Shown here: in pieces, positions 13,704-32,649 of the stretch
Layout: every line of letters begins with the position of its first letter
Numbering within the stretch: the first letter of the stretch is position 1
Assembly: GCF_000499385.1 (NCBI RefSeq)
Contig: NW_013651882.1
Coordinates: forward strand, 1-64,000
Reading direction: 5' to 3'
Source of the DNA: Eimeria necatrix
Taxonomy: Eukaryota > Apicomplexa > Conoidasida > Eucoccidiorida > Eimeriidae
DNA: 64,000 bases
Position numbers and translations under genes: made by a program
Notes under the pieces: generated by a model
Seen by the model: only the letters and a program-made list of their open reading frames with translations
What the model was told of the DNA's origin: nothing
Databases searched by the model: none

Positions 13704-14084
13704 CTAGATGACGACAAAGCGTGTGTTGGGAACTCCGTTGGTTCTGCCGTCTCCTTCAAGTGCGTCGCCATCCCAAAGAACAAGGCCCACTAAGGAAAAT
13801 GACATATCTGTATCCAGGTATACGGTACCAACGGTTTCTGAAATAATACTGCGAACGCGAGGAATTCCTGTTTCCGTTGATGCTGAAGCCGTGTACCAGC
13901 GACCACCTAGCGCTCCTCTTGGAGCGCCGGGGATGGTCCCATGAATTGAGGTGGTAAGCGGTCGAGCTAACATGCTTACGTTTGGTTCTCCATCGGTCAA
14001 AAGCCCATGTTTCGATTCCTCGTTGTCAAATTGGGCTGTTGAAACTATTGAAAAGTGGGAGTCAAGGTGACTTGAAACATGCAA
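13704..14084 (-). CDS. Unidentified open frame, possible terminal exon
   Basis: The frame is open for 126 codons and ends in a stop at 13704-13706. The translation looks protein-like (for example SETVGTVYLDTDMSFSLVG and VLWDGDALEGDG) but fits no family I can name. There is no ATG at its 5' end; an acceptor-like TAGTTTCAACAG suggests it is an internal or terminal exon. A second reading is possible: acceptor TTTTCCTTAG followed by a different frame encoding WALFFGMATHLKETAEPTEF and ending near 13692. I cannot decide between the two. Confidence 0.25.
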   Translation of the reverse strand: MHVSSHLDSHFSIVSTAQFDNEESKHGLLTDGEPNVSMLARPLTTSIHGTIPGAPRGALGGRWYTASASTETGIPRVRSIISETVGTVYLDTDMSFSLVGLVLWDGDALEGDGRTNGVPNTRFVVI

Positions 14085-14884
14085 CTTGCTACCACGACGT
14101 ATGGCTCACACTAAATGAAGCTAGAAAACTAACAAGCTAAAGCTGTAGTTAAAAGCGCAGTCAGAAAGCCACCAACTTGAGGTACGAGCAAAAAAGTGGG
14201 AAATAAGTCGTACAAAAAATCTGGACGCTGCTTCAAAGTATTAGCGTTGCACTCGACCATATTCAAAAGACAAAACGAGAGTTCTCTCTGTGTTACGGTT
14301 TCTCATGTAGAAATATAATCCCTTCATACATCAGTCATCTAATAACCGAAGCAGATGTTGCACAAATCAAAGATACACAAGTTCTCTGATGATCGAAACG
14401 GACTTTGCACACATCAAAGATCTGCGAGCGATGCATCCAAAGCAGGAAAGTATCGGCGGTTGCCCCTGAAGGCGCAAGCCACCAGTTCAAAAACAAATTC
14501 GTAAGAGCAGGCTAAATTTCAAAGAGTGAAGATATTTACGTTCGGGATGGCGTTTTGCTTACCCAACATCCAGAAGTAAACTACTACTACTGGCAGGTGT
14601 GACTCGCATGAATATAGCAATAAATTTCACTATAATTGACTCTTAATACACAAACAAAGCTACTAGGGATCACAACGGGAATGGAGGTTGTCCCTCTCAA
14701 TGAAGCAGGCTGTCTCCTTGTGCACAGTAAGCCCCAAACGATGAGCGCATGCTTTACAGAGAGGGCGTGAGAAGCCACATCTTTTTAAATGGTTAATGCT
14801 TGGAGTACCACGAATTGTGCACAGTCTGACACTTTTGACATAATTTTTGCGCAGCCTGTTGTTCAGCACTCCAAGCAGCGACGC

Positions 14885-23082
<8,198 letters not shown>

Positions 23083-24358
23083 GGGGTGCCACGCTCTGCG
23101 GTAAACAATGTAGAAAACAGGGTGGACTCACCTTTTTTGGTGTGCACCGATGTTGGATGGCGCAGAAAAATGTAGCCGTGAGCAGCTGCTTACGGGTATT
23201 TTGGCTCGACGGGAGCGATGCCCCGCCTGAGGCTACCTTTTTGCGCTGTCTGCTGGGACCGTAGCACTAGTCCAGTTTTGACGGGATTAGTGTTCCCCTT
23301 TGTTTCGTATGTAGCAGCTAGACCGTCGACATGCCCTCTTAGCATTATCAGGGCGAGCCTTTGCTTGCGCTGTGTGGACGCTCTTCTTTTGGCATTGAAC
23401 AGCAGTGTGCCTGTCCTCGTTGCCGCTGTTCCAAAGCGCGTTTAGAGCACTGCTCACATTGGCTGCCGACACATACTAGCTGTAGAGCCAGGAATTCATA
23501 CGCATGCGTATTAGGCTCGAAGCTTCTCATCAGGGCGTGCAGCACATGAGGGATCACATAACCTTCCACCTGGCGGCACACCAGAGGAAGAGGTATCTAT
23601 TCTCGTAAATTAAATAGTTCATTTCTACAGTTTACATAGAAAACAGCTGCCGAACGGGAGAACGCCTCTCTTCGTTTTCGCCTCGTGACCATATGGCTGT
23701 CGCTTAAACTGAACTTTAATGTACGGACACTCCAAAAAAAGACAACACACTTTCCGTTCGGCATTACGCCACTGCTACCAAGGGAGCCTCCTTTAACTGC
23801 GACTGCACTACAACGGAAAGAGAACTGCGCTTAGAGGAAACAAACCTCGGAGTTACCGGAACCAGGAAAGGCGGCCTAGCAACCTCGCAAAACGAAGACG
23901 AGGGCGCACAGCCAGCCGTTTTCATTCTCAAGTGGTTGCACGTGCTGCAACAGTGGTAAACTGCACAACTTTTGCCACCCGCAGAAGGTCCCTCTGCCCC
24001 CAAAGCAAAATAATCCCTGGCGTGTGCATACACATGTATATGTAACAATATGCACATACATTTATACATATGCACTCGCACTTTCGCATGCATGTGCATC
24101 AACCCGGTGTTTGGAGTGCCGAAACTCCCAGCACACGCACCACCGATCAGGCGACACTCCATTGGACATGCACGACATACAGATGATTAATTTGTGTCGA
24201 TTCTTGGCGTGCAATATTTGTCTCAGCCAAGGTCCTGTACTGACGTGTGGTGCCTGAGCCACTTGGAAGGTCGTGGAGTTCCCTTCTTCCTGCAGTCTCT
24301 TTTCGTACAACAATTTTTCATTAAGTAGTACCTTCAGCCTCAGTCTCAACTCCATCAG
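23083..24358. other. Intergenic between convergent genes
   Basis: This lies between the 3' ends of the AlaRS gene (+) and the RRM gene (-). There is a run of CA/TA-rich sequence near 24025-24110 (CATACACATGTATATG type). No coding segment or RNA gene was recognised. Confidence 0.5.
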
Positions 24359-26754
24359 TCAATAGGGGGCGCCCCTCGCTGAGCGGGAAGATCCTCCGGA
24401 TTGCCCTTCATCCCCTGCAGCAGTAGCATGCGTTAGTAGCATTTAACTGGATTCAAATTATGCCTACCTCCACTACGCAAGGAGGCATCTCCAGCACAGC
24501 ATGCTTCTGCAACGCAAGTAGTGGCTGTAGCAGCAAAATTCGAAGCAGCGAGCATCTGCTGTTACTTCACCTCTTCTAATGGCGTTGTAACCGCCTTCGG
24601 CACATCCATAAGCGTCTCCATAGCCTCCTCCATAGTAACCGCCATAGCCCGCATAGGTACCATACGGGTTTGGAGTGTACATTGGGGAATAGGCAGCGGC
24701 GGCATGGTAGCCATAGGGCCCAGCTGCAGCTCCGTAGCTCCCATAGCCGTAGTACCCCTGCTCATAGTAGGGGGAAGTTGGGTAGCGGCCGCCTGGCAAA
24801 CGGCGGGCGCCTCTGTCTTGAGCAGGCTGGGCGTCTACCTACAGAACTCACCCGTAAAACGAAACGCACGCCTGCGCAATTAGATAAACAGTTTACTCCG
24901 CTACACTCATCAATATGCCACTTCACCTTGTGTTTGTAGAAGAAGCCACAGACACAGGCAACCACTCAGTCACGCATGCGCATGGCTCCGAGTGAGAACC
25001 ACTTAAGCCAAGTTGGCCTTCACACAGCGGCAACCTGCGCTGTGAAGATGTGTCAAGACACGGCAGGGCACTGAGCTGTCCTTATATACACTCACTCTGT
25101 TGTCGGCGTCCAGTTGATGGGGGGAAGCTCCAACCGCAACTGCAACGGAGTCCACGGAGGTAAACTGTACGAAGCCGAATCCTCGGCTCTTCCCTGAGCC
25201 ATCTCGAATTATTGTCGCCTAAGCACACACCCCAACTCGTGAAATTCTACCATGCACCAGCCGCCAACAGATACGAACACCCAAATGCACTCCGCAGCAC
25301 CCACAGCAGCCGTACAATACGTAAAGCCCCACAGGGACAGGCAGTGGAGTACAGACATGTCTGCACAGTTCAAGCCGGACTTAAGGCTGCGTGGAGCAAA
25401 CTACAAACAACCCCCTAGAAGACATCTGTGGAGACGGGGAAAGAAAGCGCAAAACAAGACCAGGTATTGATGCTGCGGAATTCTATAAAAGGAAATGAAA
25501 GCAGCAGAGACATGCACAAGGAAAGGAAAAACACTAACCTTTTCAATTGATCCGAACTGCTCGAAATGCTGCTGCAGAATCTCTGCGGGCAGAGTACGCA
25601 AAAATCGAAAGACAAACGCCTATGCCGTAGCCACTGCATATCCCGAATACTGAAGTTGACAGGCAGCTGCATGAGCTCTCTAAGATTTATCATAACGTTC
25701 TAAAGATTCGAAGCAAACCTTCCGTGATGGAGGAGGTTATGCCGCCTATAAATATCTTGTGCCTATTAGCGCTGCTGCAGCTCAGACGCCGCTCAGGCGG
25801 GCGCTCTGGCTGCCGCTCTGGAGCTGGCTTGCTGCTCAACTCCCTGCTCCACAAAACACAAACTCGGCAAGCTCATTTCTACACCTCCCAAAGTGTGGGT
25901 ATAAAAGGATGCCCTTAGAAGCAAAGCCTGCAAGTGCACTCGCTTGATAACACCAGCTAGCGCGGGTCCTACAACCTAAATCCCGTAAAAGCAAACGCAT
26001 CGTAGATCACCTGATATCGACCTGTTTATCCCTGATGATGTGTTCTGCAGTTAGGAACGCTTCTGTATCCAAGGGCGGACGAACTGATATGAAAGCATAT
26101 CCTCTGTTCTTTCCTGCACGCATTTGCAAATCCCTAAACATGGGACATCAGCAGTGACCTGATACAAAGAAAAATGTTGCGTACTTAACTTTCAGCCCGC
26201 ATGATCTACCCACCTGTAGCAGGGTCCAACTTTATGTCAATCTCATCTACCGTGACGAACCCTGAGAGATACTGCAGAAGTTCCTCACGGGTTACTTCCG
26301 GCTGCAAGCCCCCAACAAAGAAACTCCTGCACAAACAAGCCTTGAACATTTGGGGACAAAACCGGTGATCTTGAAGCCGAAGGTCTAGCACGTAACTCCA
26401 GGATGCTCCATGTGTAGTACTCAATCTGGGAAATGGAACTCTTGAGACACAAAATGCTTACAGTGTTTCTCTGCTATCTCCTGAGTTTCCATTTCTTTGC
26501 TTATCGTAATCTGTTTGTGTGGCATCCGATTTGTGGTGTCCAGCCACTCCCGCAGCACCAGAAGCCCCTGAAGAAGGGGATGCAGCATTCCCAGCGCCTG
26601 CTGGGGGATCTGCAGGCTCTGTTTCCCCATCAGGTGTCCACACGCTCTGTTCAGGGACAGCCTCAGATGAATCTTCCTGGTGGCCCCCTTGGGGCCCTAC
26701 ATTCTGACTGCCGCCACCCTCAGCACCCTGAGGAGAAGCGGATCCTTCATACAT
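24359..26754 (-). CDS. RNA-binding protein with two RRM domains (hnRNP A/Musashi/DAZAP1-like)
   Basis: Eight exons, read downwards: 26754-26462, 26326-26214, 26113-26011, 25843-25719, 25582-25539, 25218-25096, 24838-24571, 24414-24359. All phases agree and predict 374 residues. The N-terminal ~95 residues are low-complexity Gly/Ser/Gln. RRM1 has RNP2 FFVGGL and RNP1 KNRGYAFISV; RRM2 has KIFIGGI and KSRGFGFVQF. The tail is Tyr/Gly/Ala-rich (repeated YGGYYGGGYG-like segments) and ends in RGAPY. Paired RRMs followed by a Gly/Tyr tail are typical of hnRNP A/B, Musashi and DAZAP1 proteins, which bind mRNA in nucleus or cytoplasm; which subfamily this belongs to cannot be told. The last exon is the least certain: without it the frame runs on to a stop at 24473. 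Confidence 0.85.
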
Positions 26755-28279
26755 AGTCAAAAAAGCAGTCCCTGAACTCTAGGCTCAAGAGTCCCGTGGA
26801 CGGGCAGGCGATTGCCTGGTACTAGTTCCACGCCCTTTCTCTATAAGCCGAGGAGCTCAGTAAGGGTTAATCAACTCCGGAGGCGCGGAATGGAAGCGCT
26901 TCTGGCAGTTCAGATTCCAGGAAAAGACCTGGTATGATTGACTTGAGTTTCCGCAGTTGTGTCGAAGAAAATATCAGAATTCAAGAGGAAACTGGATGAG
27001 AGAAGAAAACGACAAGAGAATGCGAGGCAAGGATACCCCGCACCTCCTGCGTCATCGGGTGTACGTGCACGCAAAGTGAAGATATATTCTCCACTACACC
27101 CGGAATCGTAAACTGTGACGAACAAATTAAACAAAACTAAGATAGTTTCCTCGCCTCTTTAAGCCTTGACCCCAACCCTTGGGGGCCCGCCGCTACGCAT
27201 GCCGTGGGTTGTTTGCATGGGTCCTGTGGCTGCTGCGGTTCCAGGTGCCATGCTATTCGTTGTTTATCTTTATTTTGCGTAGACCCACAGGGTCTACTGT
27301 ATATTTACAGCGTACACGCTGCGTGCAGCATTGCTAATCACGTGATCGCTCCATTGCATCATTTGGGCCAAGCCACACTGCCGTCACGAAAGCACCATGA
27401 GTGAACTGGCTCACAGCGGACGGATAAATGAGGCAACCCTAGGGTTAGAGGCTCTTCATCAGTACTAGGTGCAGCCCTGGAAGCATGACATCTGCTGAGC
27501 ATTAGCATGCCGCGCGGAACCTTAAGCCAACTGTGTTGGTGGTAGTGCTTCACGCAGCAATACAATGAGGCGTCAGTGCTTGCCCTTTGCTTAACCGTTC
27601 AGACTTCGTCCGTCATGAGCTGTATTTGAGTTTGCCAGCCCAGCACTAACTTCTACGCTGGAGAACTGAACAGGTAGCTTAACGTAGTGCCCTCCTGCCG
27701 TCCCTGGCCGTGGCTGAGAATGCAGTGCAGCTGCACTTCTATTCTCCTAACGAGGCACTGCGTGGAAATAGGGGCACTGCGACATCTACTACTGCGTCAG
27801 CAGCACCAAAACACTTATGTAATGGCAGCAGGAAGAAGGAATCGTTACTAGTGCCGCCTACGTACATTTTACGTTTAACCTGTTGAGAGCCCGGGGTTCT
27901 GCGGGGCATTGCAGGCTGTGGTGTAGGGAAGTATGGTACTTCAGGAGGGCAGCAAAAACAGGGTCAAAGTCCTCTTTCCCTACCTCAACACGTGCTGCTG
28001 CGCAAAACACCGCGCCAAGCTTCAAAAAAAACAGCAGGCGTCTTTCATCACTGCGGCTGGCCAATCGGGGAGAGCAGTCTCGTGAGGATTTCTTGTGAAG
28101 GTCCCTACAAAATCAGTTGCCAGTCGCAGGCACATCGGCGACGAGTCACTCAAAGCATGCTTGAAGGGATGCCCTGGCAGGCAGAGGAACGTACCCGAAG
28201 CAGGATGCCGGCCAACGTCCTTGTTTGTGACCTTAGCAGCTATCGAGGAGCTAAGATTAACGGTTAAAACTTTTAGGGT
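26755..28279. other. Region between the RRM and P-loop genes, with possible minus-strand exons
   Basis: Most is non-coding, including the presumed promoter and 5' leader of the RRM gene. On the minus strand two segments look exon-like: about 28252-28196 (acceptor TTAATCTTAG, donor CTTCGG|GTACGT, encoding SSIAAKVTNKDVGRHPAS) and about 28107-27890 (acceptor ATTTTGTAG, donor CAACAG|GTTAAA, encoding RRLLFFLKLGAVFCAAARVE). They could be 3' exons of the P-loop gene just upstream, replacing its last few codons, but I could not join them in phase with a good donor. Confidence 0.3.
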
Positions 28280-31200
28280 CTAGGGTTTGAGGTTAGGAAC
28301 GTCAGAGGAACAAGACTGCTTGTTCCGACATGACAACACCACCAAGCCAGAAGCAGCCAGCATTCCATTTAAACGCTTCAGTGTAGGATCCAGCAAAGCC
28401 CGTTTGTCGACTGCCTGCGCATCGTAGCGGTCCCTCTCGATAGTAGTTTCACCTCCCGGTGTACTATTTCCCGCTTTGGCTGCCGATGAGGCTGCTGCTG
28501 GGGCCTGCAAGTTTACTATCCAAAATATTTGTTGCTGAGAGAAGAAGGGGCCTTCTGCGTGGAACTGGGAAGTGCCCTGGCCGTTGCTGCCTTGTTGCAG
28601 TTGACTTTGCTGGCCATAGCTTCTTGTTGGTTCAGTGGCTTTCGTTATCTGCTCTATAAGCACTGCATCTCCAGCAAGGTGCAACAGCACTTGCAGAGAG
28701 TTCACGAGGGGGTCTTCAAATGATGCCTCATCATTCTTTCCTCGATGCGTAACTTGCTGCAGCTGATGCAGCAGTACCTGTACGCTTTCCGCTGCTGCAT
28801 GTAGTGCCTCCCCAACACGCTGGCGAGCCAACGTAAGCACTGTGTGTCCAACTTGAGCAGCGGTCGCTGCAGTCGCCGCAGCTCCTGCTACAGCGGCAGC
28901 TGCTCCAGCAGCGCCTGCTCCGGCCTCCCAGAAGTCTGCAGGAAGTGGCTCTCTGACGCAATAGCTCAATACATTGTCAACCAGCCGAGCGACTGCCGGA
29001 TGGAACGGCAACCGTACTGCTGCAAGACAAGCACCCCCGCTCGTCTCCAAAAGTTCCTTCTGGTGCAGACGAACTTCCTGTTGCTTCCGCAGCTGTGTTT
29101 GCTGCTGAATCGCAACGAAATGTTCATGAAGCACTTCAGGGAGCACAAGCAACGCGACGGGGGCTTCTGTGGCTTCAAAGCATACAGTCAGCTGCACCGC
29201 AAGGGGTCCCCAGGGGCCCCCATCTGCACAGCAAGGAAGGCAGCACCCCAAGGAAGCAAATGCCGCCGCTAGCGATGAAAACGCAGCAACAGCAGCGGCA
29301 GCTGGCAGCAGCAACAGGGAATCCTTTTCAAGTGTGCCGGTAGTCATAACCTCGCCAGTGGAAGACACCGTGAACTGCTGCTGCTGCTTGGGGTGCCGCT
29401 GCTGTTGTTCCTGCTGCAGCTGCTGCTGTTCCACGGGATCGAAGTTAGAGATGAAGTCTTGCCAGTCAGTATACGAAATCCACAGGTCTATACATACTTT
29501 GCCGGGCAGATACATTCTCTGCTGCTGCTGCCTGCGCTGCTGGACGCAAGTGGAGAACAAAGAAATTAGCTGTCGGCCGCTTTCTCCTTCCAGCACCTCG
29601 TGACGCTGTTGTGACTGCTGCTGACGTGACTGCTGCATTTTCCAAGAAGGTGCTGCAAGCTCCCCACTCCCATATTTTGACGTTTCTGATTCCGAGGTTG
29701 TAGCTCTGTCAGGTCGCGAGTGGAGTGCATCCGCTGTCGCAAACTTACCGCCTTCCTTATCTGTTTCGTCTTTTCTATTCGTCTCTTCTTTTGCATGATC
29801 TTCGGCTTCACTTAGTAGGGCGAGCAATCGCGCCAGCAACTGAACTACTGAAGCCACACACAACTGCCAGGATGGACCCCAAGCTGCGCACTGCTGCTGC
29901 TCCCTTTCCCCGTATTGGTGGCTCCTCCTTTCTATGATGCGAACAGCTGATACATCTCGGAAATCGAAAGTGGTGCAGAAAGGAAGAGTCATGCAGACAT
30001 CCCAAACGAAATTCAACAATCGCTGCAAGAAGCGGACCGAACCACATCGCTGCAATGCCTCCTCTTCATCCTTAATGCGGGCGCACGCCGACACTCCCCA
30101 GCAATCCTCAAACGGAACCCAGCTAATACAATTTCTAGCGACTCTGCCCTGGCCCTCGCAATTACTACTGTTGTTGCTGCTTCCAGCATCTGCAAGAAAG
30201 CGGCAGTACAATGACTCAAATGGCTGGTCGAGAGTTCTTCTCACAGCCTCAACAGTCTCCGCAGCACTGGCGGAGACAACTGCTGCTGCTGCTGCTGCAT
30301 TTGCAGCATTGTCAGAGCAAAGCCGCGACACAAAAGTTTTCAATGATTCTAAAGCCATGCGAAAATTTTCTTCTTGGTCGAAGCCGCTGCAGCAGCAGCC
30401 CGTTGAGCTTTCTGAACACCCTTCTACTGCACTTGCCCGAATTTCACCTCCCGCAGAAACATCGGCAACTGACCGACATGCCAAGCGGGAGCAAACGAAG
30501 TGCAATAATCTCTTTCCACTTCCAACAAAACAACAGGCATGAAGTCGTAGCAGCAAAGTGAGGAAAGCCGAAGGGTTGAGTTTAACAGAGACAGTTGTTG
30601 CAGGTGTGCCCGATGCGCTACGAGCAATAAACATTGTGCTGCAGTTTATGAAATAAAGAACCACCGGAGCTTCAGCAGCAAGCAAAAAGGACGCACGGAG
30701 AGACTGAGCCAAAAGGCTGGCCTGGGCTGCTGTGACAGCGGCACTTCTCGCCCTCGATTGTCCTGCTCCTCTGGCTGATGCCATTCCGTTTACTCCTGCT
30801 GCTTTCAGTGATGTTACAGGCGCAGAAGGCGCCTTCGCGGCCGTTTCTTTCGTCTTACAGTCTTGTTCCTGCAGCAACAGGGCAGTCGCTGCTGCCTGGT
30901 CGCACTCTCTGCAGTTGCTGCTGAAGGCACATTTGTTGAGGCATTTGCTGGGATCGTTATTGCAGTTGTTGCCACAGCTGCAGGAGCTACGAAATTGCAG
31001 GAAAGCATTCATGCGATCCAGATGATCACCACCAAATTCCAAAAAATGCAGCAATACGTAGCGACTCTTGTTTACCTTGAGCCGGAGTCCGCGCGGCTGC
31101 TCTTGATGAATACCGAACTCATTGCAAAAGAAAGCAAAGTCTTCAGCAGTCAACAAGGCAGCGGACCGAGCTACGTCGGAGTCCAAGAAGGGAAGTTCAT

Positions 31201-31747
31201 CACGGGACTGGCACAGCAGTGCTTCTACTGCCCCTGTAGGATCGGTTTCCTGCAATTCTGCCGTTGTTGCTTCTGCAGTCGCTCTCTCGGTTCCCCTTGA
31301 TGCTGAAGCTGAAGATAAGCTACTGTAGTGCTGTTTCTCATCTTGTTCGTCACCACATCGACATACAGCGTAGCCTTGGTGGACATCTCCCTCTGGGGTC
31401 GTTCTGACTTGCCCATCAGCAGGGATTATCTCTAAAGCAATAGCGGCAGCATCATGCATCGAGAATAACTCCCTCCTATTAGCAAATTCCGCCTGAATGA
31501 TAGGCAGGAGGCAGGTAAGAGCGGTATACTTTGGATCTTGAGCAGCAACGAATGCATACAGCAAAGCACTTTTGCCAGCGTTCTGATCCCCCAGCAGCAA
31601 TGCGCTGACGCAGCAACAATCACCCGTGATGCTGTTTTTGTGGCAAGGGTACAGGAGCTGCTCGTAGTACTCATCATGCCTGTCCTGCTGTATGTACACT
31701 CCCTTCTGCTCTAGCCCGAATGGCGTGAGCCTGAGGGGAAGTGTCAT
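28280..31747 (-). CDS. Large P-loop (GTPase-like) protein of unknown function
   Basis: A single open frame of 1155 codons starts at the first ATG (31747). A Walker A motif GDQNAGKS lies at residues 53-60, directly after a hydrophobic strand (VSALLL), as in GTP/ATP-binding folds. At about 236-246 LEFGGDHLDRM could be the Walker B/switch II region and a later VVLYFINCST another core strand, with long insertions between. Much of the rest is Gln-, Ala- and Cys-rich, including CAG-encoded Gln runs typical of coccidian proteins. The dynein light intermediate chain family has a similar GxxxxGK...ELGG order, but that comparison is weak. No membrane segment is clear. Possible downstream exons are noted in the neighbouring entry. 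The coding call is safe; the function is not known. Confidence 0.8.
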   Translation of the reverse strand: MTLPLRLTPFGLEQKGVYIQQDRHDEYYEQLLYPCHKNSITGDCCCVSALLLGDQNAGKSALLYAFVAAQDPKYTALTCLLPIIQAEFANRRELFSMHDAAAIALEIIPADGQVRTTPEGDVHQGYAVCRCGDEQDEKQHYSSLSSASASRGTERATAEATTAELQETDPTGAVEALLCQSRDELPFLDSDVARSAALLTAEDFAFFCNEFGIHQEQPRGLRLKVNKSRYVLLHFLEFGGDHLDRMNAFLQFRSSCSCGNNCNNDPSKCLNKCAFSSNCRECDQAAATALLLQEQDCKTKETAAKAPSAPVTSLKAAGVNGMASARGAGQSRARSAAVTAAQASLLAQSLRASFLLAAEAPVVLYFINCSTMFIARSASGTPATTVSVKLNPSAFLTLLLRLHACCFVGSGKRLLHFVCSRLACRSVADVSAGGEIRASAVEGCSESSTGCCCSGFDQEENFRMALESLKTFVSRLCSDNAANAAAAAAVVSASAAETVEAVRRTLDQPFESLYCRFLADAGSSNNSSNCEGQGRVARNCISWVPFEDCWGVSACARIKDEEEALQRCGSVRFLQRLLNFVWDVCMTLPFCTTFDFRDVSAVRIIERRSHQYGEREQQQCAAWGPSWQLCVASVVQLLARLLALLSEAEDHAKEETNRKDETDKEGGKFATADALHSRPDRATTSESETSKYGSGELAAPSWKMQQSRQQQSQQRHEVLEGESGRQLISLFSTCVQQRRQQQQRMYLPGKVCIDLWISYTDWQDFISNFDPVEQQQLQQEQQQRHPKQQQQFTVSSTGEVMTTGTLEKDSLLLLPAAAAVAAFSSLAAAFASLGCCLPCCADGGPWGPLAVQLTVCFEATEAPVALLVLPEVLHEHFVAIQQQTQLRKQQEVRLHQKELLETSGGACLAAVRLPFHPAVARLVDNVLSYCVREPLPADFWEAGAGAAGAAAAVAGAAATAATAAQVGHTVLTLARQRVGEALHAAAESVQVLLHQLQQVTHRGKNDEASFEDPLVNSLQVLLHLAGDAVLIEQITKATEPTRSYGQQSQLQQGSNGQGTSQFHAEGPFFSQQQIFWIVNLQAPAAASSAAKAGNSTPGGETTIERDRYDAQAVDKRALLDPTLKRLNGMLAASGLVVLSCRNKQSCSSDVPNLKP

Positions 31748-31924
31748 TTTTGCCGTCTTCTGTGGATTCAGGTGCAAAAGGCTGAAATGCTTGGGCTAGA
31801 AAGAGAGACGCAGAAACAAATATGCGGCAGTATGCAAGAACACGGGAAGATACAAAGACAAATTGCCCTTCTTCTTGCTTAGATACTGCATTACTCCTGT
31901 CCAGTCAGTAGAGCTCTGCTCCCC

Positions 31925-32621
31925 CTAACCATTGAGCGACGCGTATTCACATTGTCCTATTGACGGCGTCTTCTGCTGTAATTGGGACAGCTTCCAGTGG
32001 ATTCCTTCCATGTGTTGTATGGCCGCTTCTGTTGTGCTGCTGAGAGCGGTAATGCGGCTGATGCTGCTCGGGCAGCTGCATTGGTGTGGTTTAGTGGAAA
32101 ATTGCCGCCCTACCCTTGTCCAAGCCCCCCTGAAGGGTCGAAGTAGTGGTAGGGTCAATCTTGCCACTATTAACCTCAAGAACTCACATCCTTGCTGTGG
32201 CTACCGAGGAAGCGGGGCGAATCACTGCAGTCCATGAATGGCTTTTGCGTTAGGAGCCGGATCCCTCCACCTTCTGTGGCAGGGATACGGCTAGAAACAG
32301 CCGCAGCCAAGTCGTATATTTCCCTAAAGGGCACGGCTTCTGATATAGTGTAGGGTGGGAAAGTGCAGAAATGCAGAGGTGCAAGACTGTTGGGAGGCAC
32401 TGCCGGCCGCTGGCCGCTGTGAAAAATGGCTGCAGCACCTTGCTGCTCTGGGGCATGCCTGTGGAATACTGCTTAATATGGACCTTCCTGTTGTTGTTAG
32501 CTTTATTTTTGTGTGCTGTACGGAGAGTTGCTAGCTTTTCGGCGGAAGTTCTCCACAACGATATCGAACACGTTGAACTGGTCAGCAGTGTCCGTTTAGT
32601 AATAAGGGCGTGTCCAAGCAT
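31925..32621 (-). CDS. Small gene candidate, exon structure uncertain
   Basis: A well-supported segment runs from an acceptor TTTTTCACAG near 32419 to a donor AAGGAT|GTGAGT near 32182. It encodes a protein-like stretch (for example TISEAVPFREIYDLAAAVSS and PATEGGGIRLLTQKPF). An upstream segment encoding FNVFDIVVENFRRKASNS, with its own acceptor and a GTACAG donor, joins it in phase. Downstream, an open frame to 31925 encodes a basic, Ser/Thr-rich stretch, but the acceptor is unclear: the obvious TTAATAG would lead quickly to a stop. I recognise no domain. It could be a mitochondrial or other small protein, or two partial genes. Confidence 0.3.
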
Positions 32622-32649
32622 TTCAGCGCACGAAACACATCACTGACTC

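Noticed and set aside
26084..26113. RRM1 exon starting after the upstream TTTAG near 26143
   Set aside because: That join breaks the frame. Starting at 26113 gives DPATGKNRGYAFI, the expected RNP1 sequence.
28261..28300. TTTAGGG-like telomere-type words
   Set aside because: Only one or two imperfect units, not an array.
29169..31300. Several + strand frames opposite the P-loop gene, rich in Cys, Ser and Leu
   Set aside because: They are antisense shadows of Gln/Ala-rich CAG-type codons; the minus frame is continuous for over 1100 codons.
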